From: Marinilongibacter aquaticus
GTDB lineage: Bacteria > Bacteroidota > Bacteroidia > Cytophagales > Spirosomataceae
Reading direction: 5' to 3'
Assembly (NCBI RefSeq): GCF_020149935.1
Contig: NZ_CP083757.1
Span: 1,947,501-2,011,500, forward strand
DNA length: 64,000 nucleotides
The notes beneath the pieces were generated by a model. It saw nothing but the letters and a program-made list of their open reading frames with translations, did no database searches and was not told the origin of the DNA. A program made the position numbers and the translations under genes. Numbering within the stretch: the first letter of the stretch is position 1; every line of letters begins with the position of its first letter. Of the stretch, positions 26,201 through 36,400 are shown one piece after another.

Positions 26201-28739
26201 TCCCCGGAGCTTTCAACAAGATACGCTGGCTAAGCGGCGGCTCGCCAATGTGCACAAACCACTTGCTGGGCGAAGATAGGAAGGCTCCCGTAGCCTGAAT
26301 GGAAAATGAAGGAGCGGCAAAGGCCACACCCAATTTGCCATAATATGCATTGTTTTGAAAATCCAACCGAACAACCAAAGTAGCTGTTGTGCCCTTGGTA
26401 CCCGACTGTCCGGTAGGTTCAAACTTCTCGCAAACCTGTTGAATACTCGAGGGATCGGCATCCAATTTGCCAGTGATTCCACCGGATCTACTCAAATCAC
26501 TGTCGGCGGTCATCATCCTATACTGCTGAATGACAAATTGTTTATTCACCTGCGTACTGCCGTTTCCCGCGAATGCAGCCTTGCCCAAAAAGCCGATTTT
26601 ACTGATTGCTCCATCGGCACGTGTCTGGATTTCCAAGCCTGCACCAATCGAAATAGCCGCACCCTTACTAAAGGCTGCCCCAAATTGCCCTCCCCAACCC
26701 ACATCGAAATTGGGTTCGTATACCACACCTGTCAAAGTCTTTACCAAAGCCCCACTTTTATGCGAAGGCCACATGTGCTTATACATTCGCCCTGCAATGA
26801 AATCGACATTTATCCCAGACAAACCATTTGATGAAGTTGCCATTTCAGCATCTACAATCCAATAAGGCAGATCGGGCTCTTTGGCTTTCCCAAACATGGC
26901 CACAGCTTTGAGCTCAACATTTCCCGCAGTCTTCAATTTGGCCTGTAAATCGCCGTAAAAACCCTTGCCATAAATTGGGTCGTTTTGAAGAAATGCCAAT
27001 TCTCCAGAAAAACTGAATGCAGAAAAATCACCACTAACCGCAAGATTTTCCACGCCCATCTTTTCGTATTTCCAGAAGTGCCTGCCTTCTATTTCCTCGA
27101 ATTTCGATTGCACAAAAAAGCCACCTTCAGCCGAAACACCAGCTTTATCCAAGTTTACGGCAAGCCCAAAACTCAGGAGCGAGCGGTCGTTCTCTATTGC
27201 AAATTGAGGGAGACGAAGGTTCACATCGAAATTGGCAAGTTTCAGCGGTGAACCCGAGGAGCGTCCCAAACTTCCGATAGAAAGGCGTGGTTTGGCGGTA
27301 GATACACAAAGTTGTTCAAACCGAATGGCCTCCAATTTTACCATGCAGGTATCGCAGCCAATCGAAAATTTCCCGTTCAATAGTGCGGAGGCCACAAAGT
27401 CATCCTCCTTTAGCTCCAAGGCTATTTTCGAAGATTCATCCAGTTCCACATTGACGGCCTTTAGAAAATCAAACTCGAGTCTATCCTCAATTTCCACACC
27501 AAAATTGTAATATTTCCTGCTCGGGTCGATAATCGCCTTATAGGCCATTCTTTCCGTTTCGTCGCAAATGGCAATCCTCACTTTACCTCCCAATCCCCCA
27601 CCTTTTACTTTATTCCTGAGAATACTCAAACTGAAGGTATCAATCGAATAATCCCAGCCGCTCAAATCGCCCTGTTCAAACTTCAACACATGCTCTACCT
27701 CCAAAAGGCCAGTAAAACCCTGATTGTCAATAATCACACTTTCCGCTTTCAACTTAATCTGTTCAGTCGAACCGTTCGAAACGCGTTTTTTGAAAGCTTT
27801 GGGCAATCGCATTTCGGCGAGGCCAATCGAAACTCCTTTCCACAGCGGCGTCTGATTTTGAGAAAAATAATTCTGAGGAAAAACCAGACCATTCGCATTC
27901 AATTTTTCACTGAAATCGATACTCGCGTTTTGCACAGAAAAACCATAATCTGGAATGGTGGGTATTTGAAAATTAGGGATGCTGAGGTCGAACAGCATAT
28001 CGTTCCAATCGGCCAAGCCGTCGATTTCGAAGCTGGCCATTACTTCGCCCGAAAGCACCTGCCCAGTATTTGGGTCCTCCGGTACAATTAGGCTTCTGTC
28101 GAATACCACATTCCCGCCAATTCCAAAACTCTCAAATCCATTACAACCGAAATTCAACTTCCCTTTGTTTACGGCCAATGTGATCTTCTCCAAATCCAAT
28201 ATTTCCAGTTTATTGTTCGGCCCAAGCAACAAAGAAAGCTCCCCGTTCGTGACCCCACCCTGCCCGGTGAACTTTATATCTTTCGACGCGAAACACAAAT
28301 AGCTGTCGTTGGCAAAAGAAATCATCGCCTCGATGCTGATGTAATTTCCTTGAGGAGTAAAGACCAACTTATCCAAAAGAATATCATAACTCACCCCACC
28401 AATGGTCTTGCTGATAACCAAGGGCATCGAACTCACATAATTGAATGATGCGATATCGTTGACAAATTTTCCCGCTCGCTTGAGGTTCAAGATAGCTTCT
28501 CGTACTTCTGCCGGGCTTATTTCATTCACTTTCGCCAAATCTTTGTCACTCTTCATCACGAAATAATGCTGGCCATCGTGCAATGGCATAAACAGTTCAT
28601 TTTCCGAAATAAGAATTGGCACCAATCCCAATTCCTGGCATTCTTTTTCAGAATAAGGCTTTGCATATCCTACTGCCATGCTGGGGCCAGCACAAGCGAG
28701 TAACAAAAACAGTACTGTTGCACGTATCAAGGTCTTCAT
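23238..28739 (-). CDS. Giant exported protein: beta-rich body, coiled coil, four Cys-paired Ig-like repeats
   Basis: An 1833-residue protein with signal peptide MKTLIRATVLFLLLACAGPSMA. Residues about 25-1170 are beta-rich without a family I recognise. About 1175-1470 is a long charged helical stretch with heptad character (KTDEEMKAELDAYKAEVDRQ and onward). About 1480-1780 holds four repeats of some 80 residues opening C.GLS.P and containing the pattern Y.V.C...GC, probably disulfide-bonded Ig-like domains. The last 45 residues are acidic and end CISCTLKGTLR. It overlaps its neighbours by 4 nt. A rod with a coiled-coil shaft fits a structural role; function unknown. Confidence 0.7.
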   Translation of the reverse strand: MKTLIRATVLFLLLACAGPSMAVGYAKPYSEKECQELGLVPILISENELFMPLHDGQHYFVMKSDKDLAKVNEISPAEVREAILNLKRAGKFVNDIASFNYVSSMPLVISKTIGGVSYDILLDKLVFTPQGNYISIEAMISFANDSYLCFASKDIKFTGQGGVTNGELSLLLGPNNKLEILDLEKITLAVNKGKLNFGCNGFESFGIGGNVVFDRSLIVPEDPNTGQVLSGEVMASFEIDGLADWNDMLFDLSIPNFQIPTIPDYGFSVQNASIDFSEKLNANGLVFPQNYFSQNQTPLWKGVSIGLAEMRLPKAFKKRVSNGSTEQIKLKAESVIIDNQGFTGLLEVEHVLKFEQGDLSGWDYSIDTFSLSILRNKVKGGGLGGKVRIAICDETERMAYKAIIDPSRKYYNFGVEIEDRLEFDFLKAVNVELDESSKIALELKEDDFVASALLNGKFSIGCDTCMVKLEAIRFEQLCVSTAKPRLSIGSLGRSSGSPLKLANFDVNLRLPQFAIENDRSLLSFGLAVNLDKAGVSAEGGFFVQSKFEEIEGRHFWKYEKMGVENLAVSGDFSAFSFSGELAFLQNDPIYGKGFYGDLQAKLKTAGNVELKAVAMFGKAKEPDLPYWIVDAEMATSSNGLSGINVDFIAGRMYKHMWPSHKSGALVKTLTGVVYEPNFDVGWGGQFGAAFSKGAAISIGAGLEIQTRADGAISKIGFLGKAAFAGNGSTQVNKQFVIQQYRMMTADSDLSRSGGITGKLDADPSSIQQVCEKFEPTGQSGTKGTTATLVVRLDFQNNAYYGKLGVAFAAPSFSIQATGAFLSSPSKWFVHIGEPPLSQRILLKAPGIPNLDAYFMIGDGVAALPDPEPNIFLKYPSKKGERNADVDPGIVATGRGIALGGAVGLDKSFNVFDILDFNLMARAGFDFMMIKYDEGFYCKNRPGQPIGVNNWRAMGQIYALASFGAKAFGFNVLSLDAGALLRGAAPNPTYATGQVAVSFKALFKRFYFNVGFSIGEDCELATSEKSIENLSLIYSNYPKNGELVSPQVKPKITTSEEQNKNLTDLNFEGEYQLQIDELDFKTQSGKQLLGSKVIDRKVLTFTPNEPFPAFETILARAKAKVFLNKNGSLEEALLENQPIEEIVMFTFVASKTDEEMKAELDAYKAEVDRQAEEMKAKADSVAKHIEKRTEEIIAQIGQVYDTVSTVLQGNCVNCTDEGRERLNGIVDLAGEEVEQTTSVGRDSISAILNKALTEVYEVADNAASEAKKVLDDGKRAIDNLSVQMQSEIDAMVPVVLKKYQERCSLLKDGAVEDAENRCGFLQKQAEEEIRQRSQDIFIKYGKRKVDAEESAISMADHIMEEARQKCDAIMAAAADQCQDVIDSMREECERILQEAAQKCESIAGYASSINMDEFIHNQMASINLNIIDDPEEEMNNSCKELSSPRIVASNTAILKGEEVILQGADCKEGSHYSWDNASFVGQEIKVKPSQKTTYLLECKMDGCKATSTHITIEVNDPPPVVVENPNPVSTQAPSTPNENSNHQGPCSGLSKPNVSSSSVQVNPGTTVQLSANQCLSGSSYYWGNGINQYGQNVSAYVEQSTYFSVVCQKDGCLKQEGGVYVSVNASSSSWPAGPCQGLSQPSISASSGNIAKGQQVTLNASGCLPGSTYYWSTGASGMSILDYPQGSQYYSVTCYKEGCEEQTNVQWIAVNDPCSGLRSPNVSADEYSFIAPSGVANLFASNCIYGSTIEWNTGDRGGQISKRIGSTTYFEASCVKPGCEKRSTGVTIQMNPYAPAPFEESQEDGHGSQSDTNGKDFEGANPNCISCTLKGTLR

Positions 28740-30463
28740 TTCTCTTTCTTTTTAAGCCCCGCATTAAGGGTGTAGCGATAACCCAGATTAAAAAAGGACT
28801 CTATTGTGGATTTAGCCATTCGGGCCGAATCCTGAAATTGTCCGCCTGAATTCACCATCAAATTGAATTTCAAATAAGTGGTATGCGACCGATTGGCTTT
28901 GTACGAGAGCATGAAATAATCTGTAAGCAATGCACTTCTGTTCGCATCATTTTTGCTGAAATTCCACACAAAATTGTTGCTGATTCGCAAAGCGTTTTTG
29001 AAAAATGCTTTAGATACATTTGCGTAAGGACCGATCAAAGTTTGCCTGCCAAAGTCATTTTTATTCCCCGAATAATTTAAGCCATAGCCTACTTGAAACT
29101 GTGTTTGGCCAAATACCCATTGCTGGCCCAATGTAAAAAACAGCGAATTGGAGGGGTTTCGATTTTCGCCCAAGCGGTCTCCATTGGTTTGATAGATGAG
29201 CTCTCCCGACAAGCTTTTCTGGATCTTCTTCGAGGCCTCGGATTGCACCGAAAAACCCATCGACAAATTGGTATTCACTTGCCGGTAATTCAAAGTGTCG
29301 ATAAACTCGTATCCATTTATACCTTTTAAATAGTTATACGTTGGATTGAAATTTGAGAAAGCCGAGAAATTTGAAAAGTTGGCGTGTACATTCATTTTTT
29401 CACTCGGATTGGCCACAAGACTCGCTTCTATTGATAGGTTTGAGTTTTTCTTGGCAGCCAAGTTGTCCAGATTACTCCTTTGCAAACCCAATTTGGTATT
29501 GGTCATCAGTTTGTTTTCCAAAAAACGTAGCCCCAATGAAGTGGCTATTGTTTCCAAATCATTGTTGAAATAATAGGCTCCAAAAGTTTTGAACCCCGGA
29601 TTTACCCTTGAATAACTGAAACCCCAATCCACCTTTTTTCCTTTGTACTCCAAGCCCGAATCGAATGCATCGTGGGTGCTCGCCGAAGTAAATTCCGAGC
29701 GATCAATTTTGGAAATTCGGGAACGAGCCCACTCCAAACGAGGCACCCAATTCCCTAAAGGGTAAACTACTTTCAGTGCAAATGCTTGATTTTCTTCGGG
29801 ATGAACATTCAAAGAATCGAGGAGTTTATCCTCTGCCTTTTTATCAAAGCCATGCAAATAAGACAGTTCGACAAAAGCCTTTCCAAAACTGTAACCGAGT
29901 TTTGCAGCCTCTCCATGGCGAGCGTAAGTCGGCCTGTTCTTCAGTATCCCATTCTCCACAAGAGGGCTGACTCGGCGAAGAAAGCGGCCTTTCATCACTG
30001 CCCCATAAATCCCTTTTCCCGATTTCTGGTATTCGTATGCTAGGCCATCAAACCGATGTCCTGCCAAAGTATAGTCAGTAAATACAAGGGCGTTGGTCCC
30101 CAAATACAATTTATGTCTTTTGTAGTAAGGCTTTAAACTTATTCTATTGAATCGCTGAGCTATATTTTTCCCATAAAAACCATGTGCAATGCTGAAACCT
30201 TGGTTGGTAAAGGAAAAGCTTGCTGGTACAGCTACCCATTTCCCGAGACTCAATTTCACATTTCCAGCAATAAAATATTGGTAAGGCACTTGTCTGGGAG
30301 CGGTGTTGAAAGGCAGATAATATTTACCTTCTGTCTGCAAGCCCCCAACAATTCTTAGGCCATCGGCCCAAATATTGGAAACTTTCAAATGTTCCAAATC
30401 CTGGGCACCGACGGAAAAAGCCGCAAGCAAAAAAACAAACGCTATGTGAATGCTAGCTTTCAT
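28736..30463 (-). CDS. Outer-membrane beta-barrel protein (predicted)
   Basis: A 575-residue protein with signal peptide MKASIHIAFVFLLAAFSVGA. The rest alternates short aromatic-rich amphipathic strands with turns (LKPYYKRHKLYLGTNALVF, KVDWGFSYSRVNPGF, FNLGYRYTLNAGL) and ends in strand-like sequence, as outer-membrane barrels do. It is not like SprF/PorP in length. Its ATG overlaps the next gene by 4 nt, and only 1 nt separates it from the SprB-repeat gene upstream. Within this block it is the natural candidate for an outer-membrane anchor or conduit of the large exported proteins. Confidence 0.65.
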   Translation of the reverse strand: MKASIHIAFVFLLAAFSVGAQDLEHLKVSNIWADGLRIVGGLQTEGKYYLPFNTAPRQVPYQYFIAGNVKLSLGKWVAVPASFSFTNQGFSIAHGFYGKNIAQRFNRISLKPYYKRHKLYLGTNALVFTDYTLAGHRFDGLAYEYQKSGKGIYGAVMKGRFLRRVSPLVENGILKNRPTYARHGEAAKLGYSFGKAFVELSYLHGFDKKAEDKLLDSLNVHPEENQAFALKVVYPLGNWVPRLEWARSRISKIDRSEFTSASTHDAFDSGLEYKGKKVDWGFSYSRVNPGFKTFGAYYFNNDLETIATSLGLRFLENKLMTNTKLGLQRSNLDNLAAKKNSNLSIEASLVANPSEKMNVHANFSNFSAFSNFNPTYNYLKGINGYEFIDTLNYRQVNTNLSMGFSVQSEASKKIQKSLSGELIYQTNGDRLGENRNPSNSLFFTLGQQWVFGQTQFQVGYGLNYSGNKNDFGRQTLIGPYANVSKAFFKNALRISNNFVWNFSKNDANRSALLTDYFMLSYKANRSHTTYLKFNLMVNSGGQFQDSARMAKSTIESFFNLGYRYTLNAGLKKKEK

Positions 30464-30464
30464 T

Positions 30465-33400
30465 TCAATTGATAATCAACACACGTTTGCTTTGCAATTC
30501 TTTTGCCGTTTTGACATAGAAGATATACAGGCCCGGCATTACCGCCACGTCCACTCTTCCATTGATCTCCCTTTCGTTCTCAAATGCCTCGGAGAACACC
30601 AAATGGCCATTGGCGGCATTGACCATTTCGACTTCTACTTTTTCAGCCTGATACAACTTTATCTGAAAGTCGAACAAGCCACTGTTCGGATTCGGACTAA
30701 TGCGTATACTTTGGATATTCTCATCAAAAAGAGTTGCAGACGAATCGCTGGGCATTTCAAGAATTTCGATTTCATGCACTACCACATTTTGGCATTCACC
30801 TTGATTGGCCTTCATTTCCACATGGTAAAGGCCTTCCTTTTCGAATGCCATTTCGAGTTTCGAAAACGTCTCATTCAAAACCCTTGCCGATAGCGGCGGA
30901 AACCATAAAACCTCATCCGGCAGCGGGTCGGTGATATCGAGGCACACAACCGTATCGCCAACAAAAGCCTGTGTGGGTATCAAAAAATCGGCATGTAAAG
31001 CAAACTGGTTGTGCCTCAACTCAAAGGTGTCTGCCACCGTGCAGCCCGATGCATTGCTCACGAGCACACTGTACATTCCCTCTTCCGCAATTTCTATTGT
31101 CTGTTTATTGCTTAGGTCTTCTATTTCCTTTCCGTCCTTATACCAATGGACAATTCTTTCGGGATTCCTGGCATCGAGATGCAGAACCTGCCCTTCGCAA
31201 GTCTCTACCAAATCCCCTATTCTGAAGCCTTCCGCCAAGTTTATTTCCGCATTTAGGCTTTCTGCGGTATTTACGCGAATGGGCAAAAGAAGTGCACAGC
31301 TCTTTGCATCGGCTACCCGCACTTGGTAATTTTCATTGAGCAAATGATCAAACCTTATCTCTGCTCCTTTGGCCGATAAAATGGAGTCGCCCGCTGCATT
31401 GTAAAGCTTTGCCGAATATTCACCTGCCCCGCCCGAAATGTGCAAAGTCGTAGAGCCATCTTTATCGCCCACACAAGTCGGGCTGGAGGTAGTTACCTTC
31501 GCAGCCAAACCCTCTGGCCATTGCAAGTGCACAACAGAAACGGTATCCATACACCCTTTCCGATCTTCTACTTTGAAAGTATAATCGCCTTCCGAAAGTC
31601 CTTCAAAAAGAGCATTGTCTTGCCTCAATCTATTGTCAATAGAGAATTCATTCCCCGTATTGCCTCCTTTTGCTGCAAGCTCAATTCGTCCGTTTTTATC
31701 TCCTGCACAAAGAGGGTTCTCTTTCGAAAGCAAGCGAAGCTCGAGTCTTTCGGGTTCACCAACGGCCACGGAATCCTGCCCTTTAGCCAAGCATCCATTT
31801 TTATCGCGAACACGAATGGAATAAGCCCCTTTCTTCAAATTACCCAGTGTATTCGAAAGCTGGAAATTGGTACCATCCGCCGAATAGGCGTATTCTGGGC
31901 TACCTCCTTTGGCTTGCACGACAATGCGACCATTTCGTTCGCCAAAACACCGAACAGAATCGCTTTGAAACGACACGAACTCAATCTCTTCCGGCTGTTC
32001 CACCGTCACCAAAGTATCGTAGCGACATGCGTTGGCATCTTCGATATGCACGGTATATTCTCTCGCCAACAAACCGCTGTACAACCTCTTCGAAGAAAAC
32101 GAAGAGTCGCTCTCTCCACCCATCGACAAAGCATATGTATAAGGCGAGGTAGCTCCGAAACCTTCCATTTGAATTGTACCGGTACTGTCGCCGAAACATA
32201 GATTTTTTGTAATCGAGGTTTTCGCCTTCAAAGCCGTGGGTTGCTTTAGCTCCACAGCAAAGGAATCGGCACAGCCATTGGAATCTAAAGTCGTAAAGAA
32301 AAATTCACCTGCCAGCAATTCATCAAAAGTAAAACCCTGCTTCCCTTTATTCGGGAAATATTCCGCTCCTCCAAACTTCATGCGGTAACCTGCCGTTCCC
32401 CCCTCTACCATCAATGCTATTTGACCATCGGCTGCTTCAAAACAAAGCGGTTCAACTGTAGCAATTTGGTGTTTCAATTGATCGGGATGAGTCAATTCTA
32501 TATTGCCCACCGTAAATTGACAAGCTCTGCGGTCTTCTACTTTAATGCTGTAAATACCTTGTTTCAATCCTCCGAATGCTTGGTCAAATTGAGGATTGGC
32601 ATTATTGATAAAATACCGATTGCCCCCATTCCCGCCACTGGACAAAACACTGATTTCCCCATCTTGACCAGCAAAGCACAAAGGATTCACCTTCTCATCA
32701 ATTGAAAGTAAAAGCGAGTCGGGTTCAAAAAGTGTAACACTATCCCGTTTTACGCATTGATTCTTGTCCTTTACGTAAAAGACGTATTTCGCAGCAGACA
32801 GGTTGGAGAAAGTATTTTGAGTAAAATAATTGAATCCATCTTTAGAAAATTGATAATTCGGGGTTCCTCCCGAAGCACTCACCTTGACAAGCCCGTTGCC
32901 TTCGCCTTTGCAACGTACGGTATCGGCATACACAGGTGTCACGGAAATTTCAGAGGGCTGGATCAATTTTGCAGCTTGCATGGAAACACAAGCATGTGCA
33001 TCCTTCACATAAGTCTTGTAATCTCCCGCTTTGAGGTTTTGGAAATTCCCTTGAGTAAAATATGCCTCGCCATCCATCGAAAATTGGTAAGGAGAGGTAC
33101 CGCCTTCGGCGGTAAGAGTAAGCCTACCCGTGCTGTCGCCAAAACACAAGTTATTATTTTGCAGCACGGTAGTATTTAAAGCGGAAGGCTCATTCAGTGT
33201 AGTTTTTAGGCTATCCAAACAGCCGATACTGTTTTGAGCGTACAGGATATATGTACCCGCCGATAAGTTTTCGAAACGCCCAGAATTGCCGAATAGCTTT
33301 TCGTTTAAGCCATATTGAAAAGGAGATAAATTGTTGTTTCCAACGACCTCTATCACGCCCGTTGTTTTTCCATTGCAGAGGATATCCGTCCTTTCCAAAA

Positions 33401-36400
33401 ATGTCAAGTCTGCCCGGTTCTGTTCTTTGATTTCCAGACTTAGCATTGTCCTGCATGTTTCCGGATTGTCTTTGATCAAAACCGTATAGACATTGGGCGG
33501 CAAACGCGAAAAGCTTGTAGCGGTTGCGAAATTCGTTCCATTCAAAGCAAGCTGATAATTCCCATTTCCTCCCGCAATTGGTGCTATTTCCAAATTGGCA
33601 TCTGGAGTAGAACATGCTATTGGCGAAATGGTATAATCCGCTTTAAGACTTTCTGGTAAACTGAGGTCAACTTCTTTTTTATAGGAACATAGGCTATCGG
33701 ACACTGTAACTATGTAATTGCCGTTCAAAAGGTTGTCAAATTGCGGGCTCGTCGAAAAACTGTTCTGCCCACTGATGCTGAACTGATAAGGCTCTCGGCC
33801 GCCCGAAACATTTGCCACCTTCACCTGCCCATCCTCTACCAAACATGAGCTTGGCAATGTGGGTACAAGCTCGAACCGTATAGTCGAGTTTTTTGAAATA
33901 ATGCTCACGGTATGTTGCTTTTGACATCCCTTTTGATCGGTCGCGGTCAATTGGTAATTCCCCGCTTTAAGTTTATCAAATTCCCCATGCGTATTGTGGA
34001 TTGGCACAATGGGCTTAAATTCAAAATCTTCTCCACTTAAAGTGTATGAAAAGCCGCCATTTGAGCCGCTAGCTATCAATTTGGACCGCCCCCTTGAATA
34101 ATAATCGCAATCCACATCTTCCTTTTCGAGTAAACTAATTTGAATCTCCGTCGGCTGTGTAAGTTCTATACCATTCAATTCAAATGAACAATCATTGGCA
34201 TCTAAGCCATAAACTGAATAGGTTTTTGCCTTCAAATCTGTAAAGCTGGCATTGGTCGTTCTGAGTGTGTCCTCGCCCGTAAGCCAAACACGATAGGGCG
34301 AGGTTCCTCCGTTATTCTCGATTGAAATTATCCCGCTTTGATTTTCGAAACAGGAAAGATTTGATTGCGAGATCAATTGCATTTGATAAGCACTTAGCGG
34401 CTCAGCTATGATGGTCGAGATTTCCTTTTCGCAAGCATTTCCATCTTTGAGAACAAAAGTGTATGATCCTGCAGATAAACCTGAAAAAGTGGAAAAGCCG
34501 TCACTTTGAGTTCCATTGAGCCAAAAAGTATAATCCCCAACTCCTCCGGTAGCCAACAAACTCACTGAGCCATTGTTTCCTGAATGACAACTTACATCGA
34601 CCTGCTTTGCGATAGCGGGCACAAGAGCCGTTGGTTCGGTCAAATTAACCTGATTTGTTTGCACTTCGCAGTTGTTCGCATCACGCACCCAAACTTGATA
34701 CGTACCTATTTGAAGCGTGTCTATGGTGTGGACGCTTCCCTGAGCAGAGGCATACTCAAGGCCATCTAGGGAAAATTGATAAGGCGATGCACCCCCAGAC
34801 ACGTTTGTGCTCAACTCGCCGCTCTGCCCTCCATAGCACAGCACATTTTGAATCACGGACAAATCCGCCTGAAGTTTTGCCGGCTCGATTATCTCAAAAG
34901 CCGCACTTGCTGTACACTGATGGGCATCTTTTATCCAAAACGTATGGTTTCCTTTGGATAAACCTACGAATGTTGAATCACTTATATAATAAATCCCATC
35001 GTTCGAAAAAGAATAACCGGGTACACCTCCCGTACCTTTCAGGAGAATTTCTCCATCCGAACCGCCATAACAAAGTACATGTTCAATTTCTTCGGTTTGC
35101 AAAACAAGAAGGTCTGGCTGAGTCACGGTATTGCCCACAGAATCGACGAGGCAATTGTTGGCATCTTTTACATAAACGGTATACTCTCCGGCCCCCAATC
35201 CCACGAAAAGCTTTTGAGCCTGAAAATTGACATTGTCGATGGAATAGCTCAAAAAGCCTGTTCCACCAGTAGCTTCAATGCTCATTTCTCCATCACTTCC
35301 AGAAAAACAACTTACTTGCTTGGCAATACTCGGATTCAGCACTATCTCTTCAGGTTCTAGGATTTCCAGCTCTGTAGTAGACTCGCAACCCTTAGAATCT
35401 GTGGCTAGAATATCATAATGGCCAGCGGCGATTCCGTCCAGAAAGTCTAGGTTGTATACTTGCGATCCAATGGAATAGGTATGCCCACCGTTCCCGCCTG
35501 TAACTTCGACATGAGCAGTCCCATCGGAAGAACCAAAACAGCTCGCATCGGTTTTGTCCAATATGCTCAATACCATGTTCCCGGGTTCATCCACCGAAAT
35601 CACAGTATCCTTTTGGCAACCCTGTGCATCCTTCACCCATACTTTATAATTTCCTGCCGAAAGGTTTTCAAAAGCATGACTACTTTCCGCAGGTTCTACA
35701 AATTGACCATCCAAGGAAAAAAAGTAGGGCGAAGTCCCGCCTGTTGGAACCGAGTTCACCTTCCCGTCATCGCCGCCAAAACAAGAAACGGATTGGCTAA
35801 CATCTACCTTGGCCACCAACTTTGCCGGCTCTGCTACATTTTGATTGGGCATTTGCAGTGTACACACGTCATCTTGAATGTAAACGGTATAATTGCCAGC
35901 CTGCAGGCCAGAGAACACGGCATTGCTTTGATAATTGACACCATTGAGTGCATACTGCACCGGGCCATTGGCAGTGCCTTCTTGCAACACTTCAATCTGA
36001 CCAGTATTTTCTGCATAACAATGGACATCTGTAACCAAGACAGAAGCCGCCAAAGTACTTTTTACTCCAACCGACAAGACAAAACTGGCCTCGCAAGCAC
36101 TGGCATCTTTCACCCAAAAGGTATGTTCTCCAGCAGCCAGGTTTGTAAAAGTTGCATTTGAAGAATAGCTCCCATTTTCTTCTTTAAATTCATAAAATCC
36201 GCCGCCGCCGGCTGCCTTTAAAGACACCGAGCCATCGGTTTGGCCTGCACAACTGGCGTCGGTCATCGTGGATGAGGATAGGACAAGCGGCGAATTTTCC
36301 AACACATTAAAATCCTTCTGTACTTCGCAGCCCGAAGCATCCTGTAACCTTATAGTATAGATTCCTGCAGATAAACCAGAAAAGACCCCTTCACTTTGGA

